NCBI RefSeq assembly: GCF_958295425.1
Contig: NC_081146.1
Location: forward strand, 19,849,458-19,913,457
Length of the DNA: 64,000 nt
Source of the DNA: Solea solea
Lineage: Eukaryota > Chordata > Actinopteri > Pleuronectiformes > Soleidae
Direction of reading: 5' to 3'
The notes under the pieces were generated by a model. That model made no database searches. It was not told where the DNA came from and was given only the letters and a program-made list of their open reading frames with translations. Below are positions 47,291-56,515 of this stretch, piece after piece (position 1 is the first letter of the stretch; the number at the start of each line of letters is the position of its first letter). A program made the position numbers and the translations under genes.

Positions 47291-47770
47291 CATTAACTAC
47301 ACAATGAGACAGACACAGTGAGGATAAAAACGGTTTGTAGCCTTTTGATTCGGGGCGAAAACACAAGTTTATTTATGTATTCATTCATTGATAACACAAG
47401 ACACAACCGCTCGCCCCTCAAGTCTTCATCGTCCAGAAGTGACAGTGAGGAAGACAGACAGCAGGTTAAGTCTGCCTTGGACAGGTGGACAGATGATTAG
47501 CGGAGAATCACTTTTCCCTGCGTCACTCTGCATCACATCACCAGCCGGCGCTCCCCGAGCGAGTGACTCACACGTCTGAACCAGAACAGTCTCACGTATA
47601 ACAGCAAAAAAAAAAAAAAAAAAATGTCAGACTGGCCGTCATGTAAAGACAGAACCGTGCCTATAAATGAGGTAATGAGGTGAGGTGGTGTTTGGGTCAG
47701 GGAATGTCCAGGTTTAATGTAAGGATATTTGTGGCAGGTGAGGGGTAGGTTCTGGTTGACTCACTCCTGT
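47291..47770. other. Non-coding; A19 run
   Basis: An A19 tract lies at 47606-47624. No gene is seen. Confidence 0.5.
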
Positions 47771-47988
47771 TCTGTTGCAGTATGTGTGTTTGTGTTCAGC
47801 CCACAGCTGGGGTGGTGGGGGGGAGGGTGGCGTTAGGAGGAGGGGGGGGAGGTGGTAGACTAGAGTGCATTTGGTATTCTGCCGTGCCCAGTATTTATCT
47901 GTCTGTTGGCTGTCTAGTCTGGTCTGGCCTGTTAGTGGTGTCACCCTGCATGCTCCCCGGGGGACTAAATTGATGATCCAGACAGACG

Positions 47989-48032
47989 GCGCGTGTGTGT
48001 GCGCGTGCATGCATGTGTGTGTGTGTGTGTGT
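47989..48032. repeat. 44-bp purine-pyrimidine alternation (GT/GC/AT)
   Basis: Perfect alternation including GCGCGTGCATGCATG, then a GT run. Z-DNA candidate. Further GA (48132-48154) and GT (48160-48176) arrays follow and create a long low-complexity minus-strand frame. Confidence 0.9.
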
Positions 48033-48244
48033 CTGTCTGAGTGTGTGTGCATATGTGTAGTAGCACTGGTGCTGGGGTTTTTGTCAAATACATAGAGGCA
48101 ACAGTAAGAATTGGTGTGTGTATGTGTGTGTGAGAGAGGGAGAGAGAGAGAGAGCTGTCTGTGTGTGTGTGTGTGGGTGGGTGTGTGAGTGAGTGACCTC
48201 ACATTAAGACAGAACAAAAACCCAAACCCTCAGTGTGTGGATGG

Positions 48245-48355
48245 ATTGATACCGCTGCATTAGCTGACAAGACATCAGAGCCTGTGTTTGTTGCTTCAGT
48301 AAAATTATGACAGCTGCCAGGTGTTTGTGAATTGCATCAGGGTCATGCATCAATT
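48245..48355. promoter_or_regulatory. Candidate conserved non-coding element
   Basis: Unique-looking sequence with two adjacent E-boxes (CAGCTG at 48311-48316, CAGGTG at 48318-48323), an AAAATTATGAC homeodomain-type site and GAATTGCATCA. Inference from motif density only. Confidence 0.25.
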
Positions 48356-48894
48356 GTTTTTTTGTTGTTTTGTTTTTTCATGCCACTTTCAAAAGTGTCG
48401 ATACACTTATGGAGGGAGCGTGGGATTTATTGGTGGCTGTCAAGATTTTTTTATTTGTTTTTTGCATGATTGGATATAAAACTTGGCTGGTGATGCAACA
48501 CTTAATGTATAACATCTGTTGGAGGCCTTTGCTTCTCCAGTTTACTCATTCTCCTTCACGTTTATTGCCTCTGGTTCCTGTTGTTTTGATAGTGAAAATG
48601 GTCAATTTCCGTCCCTGTCGTATGCACAGATTCAATAAAGCCTTAAGCTGTAGTGTGTAACACTAATAAAGTTGTCCTCTCAGAAAGCTCTGCAGGCTCA
48701 CCTGAGGAGTGAGGAAGGTCTGATGTCACTTGCCTGCCTCCTTGGCTGAAAAGGCCAAGAAGCAGCCATGAAAAGTTTCCTCTTCACCCTCATAGTCCTG
48801 ACTCATGCAGACAGACTGTGTGTCACAAAGCTGTAGCAGTGTCTCTGTCGCTGCAGAAGCTCAGTTCATCTCTGTTTGTTTTGAGTCTTTTTGG
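48356..48894. other. Non-coding stretch, nothing recognised
   Basis: A 96-codon plus-strand frame (48370-48660) has no recognised domain. No gene is called. Confidence 0.45.
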
Positions 48895-49440
48895 GCTTTT
48901 CCATGATACAGTTCCGGCACTACTAGTTTATTTTGCTTTTCCATTAGTGATAGTACCTGGTACCTGGTGCTTCTCTTTAGCACCTGATCTGGCAAGGTTC
49001 CAAGCGAGCTGAGCCGATACTAAAAATGTGACGTCAACAGACTGCCGGACACTGATTGGTCAGACAGTGTCTTCACTGGAAGAATCTAGAACGCAACACA
49101 AGAATTAGGGATGTCCCGATACAACTTTTTCACTTCCGATACGATACCGATATTGCAGCCTTGAGTGTTGGCCGATACCGATATCGATCCGATACGATAT
49201 CAGCACGAATCATACATACTTTAGTTACTTATTTTGTAGTGTGGAATGTTAGAATAGCCTTGATCAAGTGATATTACCTTAACAGTTATACCACCACCTG
49301 GATCGTTGATGGACGGGGTGCAGACGTTCCTGTGTTTGGCTGACAAGAGGATCCAGAGAGAGAGCTGGACGTCGCATATAAAACAACGTCACAGCAGTAG
49401 AGTCTAGTCGAGTAGAGCTAGAACTGTATAATGGAAAAGC
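48895..49440. mobile_element. DNA element with 20-bp inverted ends, host of a second MITE
   Basis: 48895-48914 and the reverse complement of 49421-49440 match at 19 of 20 positions (GCTTTTCCAT core). The internal GGTTCCAAGCGAGCTGAGCC and TGACGTCAACAGACTGCC recall a frequent teleost element. It is interrupted from 49106 by a different MITE. Confidence 0.7.
49106..49275 (+). mobile_element. TAGGGATGTCCCGAT MITE, 3'-truncated or decayed
   Basis: Starts TAGGGATGTCCCGATACAAC and continues with repeated CCGATACGATACCGATATTG-type units. No matching 3' terminal repeat (GGGACATC) was found, so the end is approximate. Confidence 0.6.
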
Positions 49441-49581
49441 AGCAATAGCTAACATGGTTCTCTTGAATGACGAACTGGGCGCTCATCAATCTCCTCACAA
49501 GTTCCCTAGTCCCATAGATTGAGAACCTGCTGGTCGGGATTAGCATTCAGAGCATCTCTGCAATTTGAACAGCACAGATTA

Positions 49582-49680
49582 TATTCAAGATTCAAGATTC
49601 AAGAAGTTTTTATTGTCATTATGAGGACATAATGAAATTTTATATGTAGGTCCTGCTTTAAGTGTGAGAGTCTGTATGTG
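49582..49680 (-). mobile_element. LINE 3' tail (TTCAAGATTCAAGA type)
   Basis: Short tandem TTCAAGA units followed by TTTTTATTGTCATTATGAGG form the antisense tail of a truncated non-LTR element, as I recall from teleosts. Confidence 0.5.
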
Positions 49681-49730
49681 TGCGTTGGATGTGAGAGTTG
49701 TACAGTAAAGATGGCGAGGTGGTGGTGTAC

Positions 49731-49754
49731 GTGTGTGTGTGTGTGTGTGTGTGT
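49731..49754. repeat. (GT)12 microsatellite
   Basis: Twelve GT units. Confidence 0.95.
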
Positions 49755-50084
49755 CGCGGTGAGGGTGGGGGTGCGGTGGGTCTAGCTGCAGCACGTGCCG
49801 CTGAACCATAGGACAAGCAAGGGGTTACCTCAAGGTTAGCCAATTCAAAGAAGCATCTATAGAGGCTGCAGTCACCTTACTCAAAGTGCTCTCTGCACAC
49901 CAGACCAATCACTCCCCTTCCTCTCACCCTCCCTCATTGTCAGCCAGGCCCTCTGCTAGACATCTGAGTGAGGTCACCCCCCATTCAACCCACTCATGTG
50001 TGTCTACTCCCTGCAGCACACACACACAGGTTTGCACAGCTATTCTTCTTGGGACACGGCATGGACTTCCAGTCATCCAGTGAG

Positions 50085-50263
50085 CTAAAACATAAGCAGC
50101 CCATGCATCATCCCAAACCTGTGCCTCATCCTCACCTTAACCAAAACACAATTCAAATTTTAGTCAGTTCTTCAGAAAACGAGGCTCCGCCTTATTAGGA
50201 TTTGTTCTCTATATGGACTACTGGTCCTGACAAGGTCAATGTTTATGCCAGAAAAGGTCTTCA

Positions 50264-50294
<31 letters not shown>
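50085..50294 (+). repeat. CA-tailed dispersed repeat, copy 5
   Basis: Core TCAGTTCTTCAGAAAACGAG, then CTTATTAGGATTTG and GGTCCTGACAAGGTCAATG, ending in a CA array (50266-50294). The layout is the same as copy 1. Confidence 0.7.
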
Positions 50295-50296
<2 letters not shown>

Positions 50297-51374
50297 AACC
50301 CCTGCCCCATTCAAAGTCCATTGCGGCCTTCGAGTCCTCTTCATGCAGCTCCACTTCCCACGTCTAAATAGTGCACACACGGGTGCTTTTGCTGTGACAT
50401 AAGTGACTAATAATAATGTGAACCTCACAACAAGACTTTTCTTTCATGTTTTAGCTTCATTATGCATGGCAACACCAAAGCATTAAATAAATTAAACACA
50501 TACTTAATGAGCTGATGTGCTCTCAGAACTCATCTTAGTAATTTTTTTTTTTTTTTGGTGCTCAAAGCAAAGACCCCAGACTTAAAAACAGACGCAACAC
50601 TCTGATATGTATGAATAGTCTGGTGGTGGTGGCGGCGGCACAATAGCCAATTAATATATTCTCTGGCTAATACATGCAAGGCGCTTCATGAATATTAACC
50701 AGGGACAGCAGACAGCATTTAAACAGTAGCCTCTGCAGAAAAAAAGTAGTTTTTTACTCATTCAAAGACCTTCATCGTGTTATTTGGCTTTGTCACTTTA
50801 GCCATTTGAAGAAAACCATAAATTAAACAAATAAGTTTCACAAAAACATGAAACAAAAGGGGGTGTAAATGTTTGTGTGCACCATGTATTGGGGGTTGAC
50901 ACAAATAGACTAGTCTTATCATAAGCTGAAAGGTTTGAAACCGTGCATTCTCAGTGACAGGGTGTGTTCCTCTGCTGCTGTAGCTCAGGGCATTTTTCAT
51001 TTAGAAAACTGCTCCTTAGCTGGATATGTTTTCCTCTTTTGGACTATTTTCTTTTTAAACCCAAGAGATGGCTGTGCATGAAAATCCCTGTAGATATGTT
51101 GTTTGTGAAATACTCAGACCAGCCCGTCTTGCATCAACAAGCACTCCGTGTTCAAACTAAGTCATTTAAATCGGCTTGCTTCCTCAGTCTGATGTTCAGT
51201 TTGAACTTCAGCCGGTCATCGCGACCTGGTCTTTGTGCTTGAATACATAAAGCGGCTTCCATGTTATTGGTTATAGGTCATATTTCGGCGATTTTAAACA
51301 ATACAGCACATGAAGTACCCCAAAAGAAAATATTTGTATGTACAGACAGTATATCAGACATATAAAATCTACGC
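50295..51374. other. Non-coding; possible enhancer 50600-50740
   Basis: A T16 run lies near 50540. 50600-50740 is unique-looking, with CAATTAATATATTC and CATGAATATTAACC. No gene is recognised. Confidence 0.35.
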
Positions 51375-51490
51375 AAGGAAGGACACTTTAGATTGACTTC
51401 AGGTGTAAATGTGAGAGTGAATGGTTATTCGTCTGTGTGTGTTTGCCCTGCGATGGACTGGTGACCTGTCCAGGGGCAACCCTCATTCAT
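51375..51490 (+). mobile_element. SINE family A, 3' part
   Basis: Contains TTTAGATTGACTTCAGGTGT, GTGAATGGTTATTCGTCTG and GACTGGTGACCTGTCCAGGG, the body of the family. Confidence 0.7.
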
Positions 51491-51504
51491 TCATTAATTC
51501 ACTC

Positions 51505-51650
51505 ACACATTGTTGTGGGTTTGATTCCCGGCTTCACTTGTCTACATGCAGATGTGTCCTTGGGCAACACCCCCACGTTACTCCTGACGGCTGTGAATGG
51601 GTACGAAAGATGAGTGACAAAAAGAAAAACGCGCTGCACATTTATGTTTT
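51505..51650 (+). mobile_element. SINE family B fragment
   Basis: Contains the B-box-like GGGTTTGATTCCCGGC, then GTGTCCTTGGGCAACAC and GGCTGTGAATGGGTACG, matching the copy at 56251-56515. Confidence 0.6.
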
Positions 51651-51929
51651 AACCTCATATGAATGTACATGTCCTTTATAAAAATGCAGTGTTATGTACA
51701 TATTTACCTATAGGTTCCAAATTTACAAGCTGTTTTTTGTCATTATCAGCAGTGAGAGTGGGTCCATTTAAAAGGATTATAACACTAACATACCCTGACT
51801 TATATGTCCATGTAAAACCAGAGTTCCCTGTTGTTTCTTTACATGCAAGTGTCAGTCTACATGTACTGATTAAGGTGTTTTTTGTTGTTTTTTTGGAAGG
51901 GGGGGGTTGTGTTTGAAGTCAGGAGTTGA
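51651..51929. other. Non-coding stretch, nothing recognised
   Basis: AT-rich, ending in a G-rich run just before the promoter. Confidence 0.5.
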
Positions 51930-52140
51930 GACATTTCTGTCTGATCCTGATGTCAGCACCCTCCCCTGTCTGGTCCCTCCCCCCGTGAGCCCTCTGGTTG
52001 GACAGAGCGGCTGTCAGTCAGCGGCGCGGGGAGGAGCTTGAGCGTGCTGTGTCTGCTGTGCTCTGGCGGAGGAAAGACAGCTGCTTGCGGCGGCGGAGGA
52101 AGAAGGGAAAGGAAGGAAGGAACGTAGAGAAACCTACGCT
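51930..52140 (+). promoter_or_regulatory. PMEPA1 promoter region, CpG- and GC-rich
   Basis: Sequence turns GC- and CpG-rich here, directly before the PMEPA1 first exon. Three GTCTG motifs (SMAD-binding CAGAC on the other strand) lie at 51939-51943, 51968-51972 and 52051-52055. A C-rich Sp/KLF-like run (CCCTCCCCCCG) sits at 51975-51985. GGAA-rich (ETS-like) sequence spans 52090-52120. No TATA box is evident, as is typical of CpG-island promoters. In mammals PMEPA1 is a direct TGF-beta/SMAD target, so the motifs fit; function and exact start site are inferred. Confidence 0.6.
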
Positions 52141-52149
52141 ATGCGTTAG
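52141..52149 (+). other. uORF 1 in PMEPA1 leader (Met-Arg-stop)
   Basis: ATG CGT TAG. A minimal upstream ORF that ends well before the main start. Confidence 0.6.
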
Positions 52150-52158
52150 ACTCGGGCA

Positions 52159-52185
52159 ATGGCTTGTCCTCAGACTTTTTGTTAA
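52159..52185 (+). other. uORF 2 in PMEPA1 leader (8 codons)
   Basis: Encodes MACPQTFC then TAA. Its context GGCAATGG has G at +4, so it is a plausible initiation site. Confidence 0.6.
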
Positions 52186-52214
52186 TTTGCTCGCCCGGCC
52201 GTTCCGAGAGGAAC

Positions 52215-52223
52215 ATGGCGTGA
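52215..52223 (+). other. uORF 3 in PMEPA1 leader (Met-Ala-stop)
   Basis: ATG GCG TGA in the context GGAACATGG, with A at -2 and G at +4. It is likely to be recognised by scanning ribosomes. Confidence 0.6.
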
Positions 52224-52350
52224 GGAAAACCGTGGAAAATAAGTGCGAAAGTGTCGGGAGTTATTCGTCGTGGCGGACTCTGCTGCCACTGCCTGGAAGT
52301 TTTGTGTGTGTGTGAGCCTGTGCGAGTGTGTGTGCGCTTTCTGCTCTCCC

Positions 52351-52370
52351 CCGTCGGGGGGCCCCGACGG
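52351..52370 (+). promoter_or_regulatory. GC-rich hairpin in PMEPA1 leader
   Basis: CCGTCGGGG and CCCCGACGG are perfect 9-bp inverted arms separated by GG. In mRNA this would form a stable stem with a small loop just upstream of the start codon. Its effect on translation is inference. Confidence 0.7.
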
Positions 52371-52417
52371 TGGCGGCGGCTCTCTCCCCGGAGCGGTGTC
52401 CCGGTCTGCCCAGCCCC

Positions 52418-52511
52418 ATGCAAAACCTAACGGCCCCAGGCGGCCCCGGCAACTCCAATGTCACCTGCTCCTGCAACTGCACCGCTTCCCAGCCACAGGG
52501 AATGGAGATAT
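52418..52511 (+). CDS. pmepa1: PMEPA1 (TMEPAI), first coding exon only
   Basis: PMEPA1 is a single-pass type Ib membrane protein of endosomes and Golgi. It restrains TGF-beta signalling by sequestering R-SMADs and recruits NEDD4-family ubiquitin ligases through PY motifs; it is itself TGF-beta-induced. This exon encodes 31 residues plus one base (phase 1), starting MQNLTAPGGPG. The diagnostic part is NVTCSCNC at residues 14-21, followed by GMEI. It matches the human N-terminal pattern NVSCTCNC ending in SMEI just before the splice junction. N-glycosylation sequons are at N3, N14 and N20, in the expected luminal segment; there is no signal peptide. The donor AT|GTGAGT at 52512 is consensus. 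The SMAD-interaction and PY motifs lie in later exons outside the window. The alternative, the paralogue LDLRAD4, begins with an LDLR-A module and does not fit. Confidence 0.87.
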
Positions 52512-53172
52512 GTGAGTACCGTTTTCCTCCTGACCTGAAAGACCTACCGCGAGACTGTAGTGCCTAATCCGCTGTGTGTGCACTGTAACAGTGCAGCGGC
52601 ACAAGGACGACAAGTCACACTTGGCGTTCGTGTAAGACGGTACTTTACTTTGCCATCGGCCGGTTCCGTTACAGCGAGTACTGTCTTGATTCGTGTGTTG
52701 GGTGGGACTTAACATTATGTCCACGCTGGCTCATAGAAACTTTATAGTGGCCTCAGTCAGCAGGACCGTCCCAAACCTTTTTGGGGCCTCAAGCAGAACT
52801 TGATTTGATCCTCCTTTTCACCATCATCATCATCGACGTTAGTCATTCTCACACTGTATGAAGGCAGCAGGAATTAATCGAACAAATAATTAGCACTAAG
52901 TGACATACAATTATAATCTGTTCATTTTCACACACACTTATGTCAACAAATCACTTTGATGCATGTCATCCTCCGTTTTCTATATGAATGCCTATGATTA
53001 CTTTGTCAACCATCAGTATCAGCACTTTGTAAATGTGAACTTACAAATGAAATTTAATTGCTCACTCCTTAAAACGAATGCTTCTGCTGTCTAGCTGCAG
53101 TGTCTGGCAACTCGAAAATTAACAAGCAATATTTATTGGCAATAATTGATCATGTGCTGTCTCTGCTACTTT

Positions 53173-53203
53173 ATAATAATAATAATAATAATAATAATAA
53201 TTA
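53173..53203. repeat. (TAA)10 microsatellite
   Basis: About ten TAA units. Confidence 0.95.
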
Positions 53204-53239
53204 ATGTCTGTGTCACAAACTGCATATCACTGTTTCCAC

Positions 53240-53543
53240 TAGGGCTGCAACAATTATTGGATTAGTAATCGATTACCAAATGAATAATCAACAAGTTTGA
53301 TAATCAATGAATTGCTTTCAGTGTTTATATATATATATATAGTTAAAACAAGCTTTTTGTTCAGCTTCTTTAATGTGAATGTTTTCTGGTTTCTTTGCTC
53401 CATGTAACAAAGAGATCATTAAAACTGAATCATGTTTGGTTTGTGGACCAAACAAGACTTTCAAGATCACCATTATTTCCAGATTTGGGAGTTACAGAAC
53501 AACATTTTCCAACATTTTATGGACCTAATAAGTTGCAGCCCTA
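53240..53543 (+). mobile_element. Intact hAT MITE, TAGGGCTGCAAC family
   Basis: Perfect 12-bp terminal inverted repeats TAGGGCTGCAAC and GTTGCAGCCCTA bound a 304-bp non-coding element. It is flanked by a perfect 8-bp direct repeat GTTTCCAC (53232-53239 and 53544-53551). An 8-bp duplication is the hAT signature. A short (AT)n lies inside near 53328-53341. A decayed relative is at 22098-22305. The intact duplication suggests comparatively recent insertion. Confidence 0.9.
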
Positions 53544-53551
53544 GTTTCCAC

Positions 53552-53940
53552 AAAGTGCTTCAGTTTAGTTCAGCTCACTATGGCACAGCTTGGTATGGTT
53601 AAAAACAGATCTAGCTTGAGTTCCGACCACAGCGCGTGTAGGCTGGATGGTGATAGCTGTGTCAGCCATGTAAACAGCAACACCACAAACAAACGGCAAT
53701 GTAACAATGGCGCATTCTGTGTTTTTTTTTTTTTTTTTTTTGTTTTGTTTTTTACGTTGTTTCTGTTGTGGCCTGACAGTGACAATTCACTGTCGACCAA
53801 TCAACAGACAGCAGTGTGTCTAGCTCCACCTTGTAGGTGCCGTACCACAGTGGTACATAACCCAATAGAAAATAGGATTTTTACTTTGGTACCTTGCATA
53901 ATGTATCGAACTGAACTGAACTGTACCAGTTGGTAGAAGA
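53552..53940 (-). mobile_element. GGTACC-type dispersed element, copy
   Basis: The left side has CAGTTTAGTTCAGCTC and the right side, reversed, CAGTTCAGTTCAGTTC, an inverted pair. The interior matches 34250-34500 in reverse (GCACCTACAAGGTGGAGCTA and GATTGGTCGACAG). A T20 run expanded inside near 53720. The hAT MITE at 53240 landed immediately beside its left edge. Confidence 0.6.
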
Positions 53941-56250
53941 GGAGGTTATGATTACCGTCGACATAATGTAATATTTAAAAAAAAAAAAGCTCTTTTGTTG
54001 GATATGTGTTCTTGGAGGCTTCTCTGTGGCCACAGGGGCCCTGAGCTGCCGTTTACTTTACTAATAAATGCGTTGGGTCAGCTCTGCCTCAGTGTACTTA
54101 TGATCTTTTGAGTTGCCTTTATCAGACAGTCTTTATGGTATTGTTGAACTCAAGTAGTCATGAATATTGCATGATTATACTGCAGCAACAACAGTTAGAA
54201 TTAAAACGTGTCGTGTTATTTCAGCAGTAGCACTGTTCACACTTATAGATTCAGCTTTTTCCAGTTTCACATGTTTACAAAAGCGCTCTCACAAGAACGC
54301 TCTTGCTCAAAAGCTATTTCTGTTCACTCTTTAGTTTGCTGCTTCACATTTTTTTCGGGATGTATTCTGCTATAGGGTTTGGTTTCATACAAACACCTTG
54401 TGATTTAGCCCTATATAAATAGGCCTGCTGGGGCTGAGCACATGCTCTAAGGGATCACCACAGAGGGTTAAATAGTTTGCCTGTCAGCACAGACAGGAAA
54501 CGCTGGAATGGTATGTTATGTCTGTCTGCCTTGTGAGCAGCCCAGAGAGAAACTATCATTATCAGCTCTGCCCCTAATGCTGCCGCCTGCTAGATCCACT
54601 GCAGACGTTTCCACTTCATGACTGAGGCAGAGCAGGCAGAGAGAGCAGACAGTTAGAGAGGCAGAGGAACCACTGCCAGACACACATTTATACAGTATGC
54701 ATTTAGTCTGACTGATCTTCAGACAGACTCAAGAAGACAAATAAACAGGGAACAGGCATGTAGCAGACATTCACACCATCGGCTACATTCCCAATCAGAC
54801 AGCCGGAGAACTACCGACGGGATAAGATCAGTGGCACGCACGCAGACAGGCATATTGACAGGGAGACATGCAGACACACAGACATGCTACAGACTTACGG
54901 ACAGAGTTACAGTGATGTGTAATTTCCATTGGGGCCGAGGCCAGGCCTGGGCAACGTGAGGTGAACGCAGGATATTAGATTTAGATTTGGCAGCAGAGTG
55001 TGGTTGCACTGACGCCACAATGTAACCAAGAAGTGAGTGTATGTGTTTGTCTGGCAGGCGCACTTTGTGTTCCACCATTCATTTTCTGTGGCATCTTTCG
55101 TATTGCCAGCCAGGAAAAAAACACATCATCAGGCAGAAACTGGTGCATCCACACAGACACAGTGAGACAGCAGAGAGAGCCTAACTCAATAACCCAGCAG
55201 AACTGCCTCAAGACTCACACAATGAGCAGACAGGCAGTGCTGCAAAAAATAACTGTGTTGATTGATACGTGCAGTGTTTAACTACAAGATAAACTGTGTA
55301 GAGGGTTTATGCCAGCATCTGTGTTTGCTACTTTGGCCTGGTATTTCCAGTGCTTCAGAAGGTCTATCTACTTGGGGAGGGGGGGGGGGGCTCCATTCAC
55401 AAGTGGTCTGAAATAACCGTGCCCTACTGTAGTGACCGTCTGGTTTGAAAAGAGCTCTTGTATGTCGGCTGTGTTGTCATGCAAACTCGGCAGGGCTGAA
55501 TAACGTAAGCCCGGCATGCTTTGATGATTTCTCTGCCTGAAGAAAAGAGCTACAGGAGCGGGAGGTCTCGCTGATGTGTTCTCTCATTATTCAGACAAGG
55601 AGGAAAATTGAAAGGGACTACAAACATAGAGTGAACACAGTGCAAACAGTGTGTCACGACCAGGAACCCAACCTCAGCCTACCCACTGGGATTCACATGT
55701 AGGAGGTGAACAACAGAGATCTTGAACAAGTGTTAGTCTTGGACTGTTGCTTTGCTTGGATTCATTGTGTAATGCAGTTACCTTATATTGTGGGTGTGGT
55801 ATTATTGTAAAGTGCTGCAGTCTTGTGTTTGGTGTGTGTTCTTGAACCCCACTGGTGTTTTTCACCCTCTGCACACATTTTCCTATACTTCTGAAACCAG
55901 TGGGGAAATACAATATGTGAAATGTGGAAAGTGACATTTCTTTTCAATCAAACCACCTAATTTTTCTTTTTCAGTTCTGCAGAGGTTTGTTTTCTTAGAT
56001 GGAATGAGATGGGTGACATCTTAGGATTTTTTTTCTTTCTTGGCTGCAAGTACTTTACATTACCAGTACTCATTAACAATGCTGCTAGGTGCCAGTCAAA
56101 CAAAAGCCAAGGTGAGAAAAGGAAACGTCTTTTAATGTTTAATTCTTCAGTTTTAGCATTTTAACATGATCGTCAAAGAGATGATGAAGATGGCTGGGCT
56201 TTTTTTACCATATCAACTTCATGGTACCATGTACAGAAAACTGAAAAACT

Positions 56251-56515
56251 GGTAGCTCAGTGCGACGGTACATCAGTGTTAGAGCAAGTCGTCCTTCAAA
56301 TTCAAAGTTGTGGGTTCAATTCCCAGCTCTACGAGGCTACATGTTTTTAGCTCCTGGCGGCTGTGCCGGCAGCGTGTGAATGGCTGTGAAAGATGAGTGC
56401 CAGAAAATGCGCTGCACATAGATGTGTGCACTGTGTGAATGGCAAGACTGTAGTGTAAAGCAGCTTTGATTTCATCAAGACTGGAAAAGTGGTTTATAAA
56501 TACAGAGCATTTCAA
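56251..56515 (+). mobile_element. tRNA-derived SINE, family B, nearly complete
   Basis: The A-box-like TAGCTCAGTGC (56253-56263) and B box GGTTCAATTCC (56313-56323) show a pol III promoter. They lie farther apart than in a tRNA because of an insertion of about 16 bp. The body has GCGTGTGAATGGCTGTGAA and GCGCTGCACATAG. The 3' end GACTGGAAAAGTGGTTTATA resembles a LINE-like tail. Partial copies lie at 37165-37350 (minus) and 51505-51650 (plus). It is not a functional tRNA gene. Confidence 0.75.

Larger units (their letters stand above)
52141..52417 (+). other. PMEPA1 5' untranslated leader (approximate)
   Basis: The leader contains three complete short upstream ORFs and a GC-rich inverted repeat at 52351-52370 (9-bp arms around GG), 47 nt before the start codon. 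No other ATG lies between 52224 and 52417. The main frame is open upstream to at least 52328, so a non-AUG-initiated N-terminal extension of about 30 codons cannot be excluded. The transcription start is not known. Confidence 0.6.

Noticed and set aside
47714..48217. 167-codon minus-strand frame
   Set aside because: Built from GT/GA arrays read in reverse. Low complexity throughout.
56251..56330. tRNA gene
   Set aside because: A and B boxes are present, but the spacing is enlarged and no cloverleaf acceptor stem forms. It is the head of a SINE.
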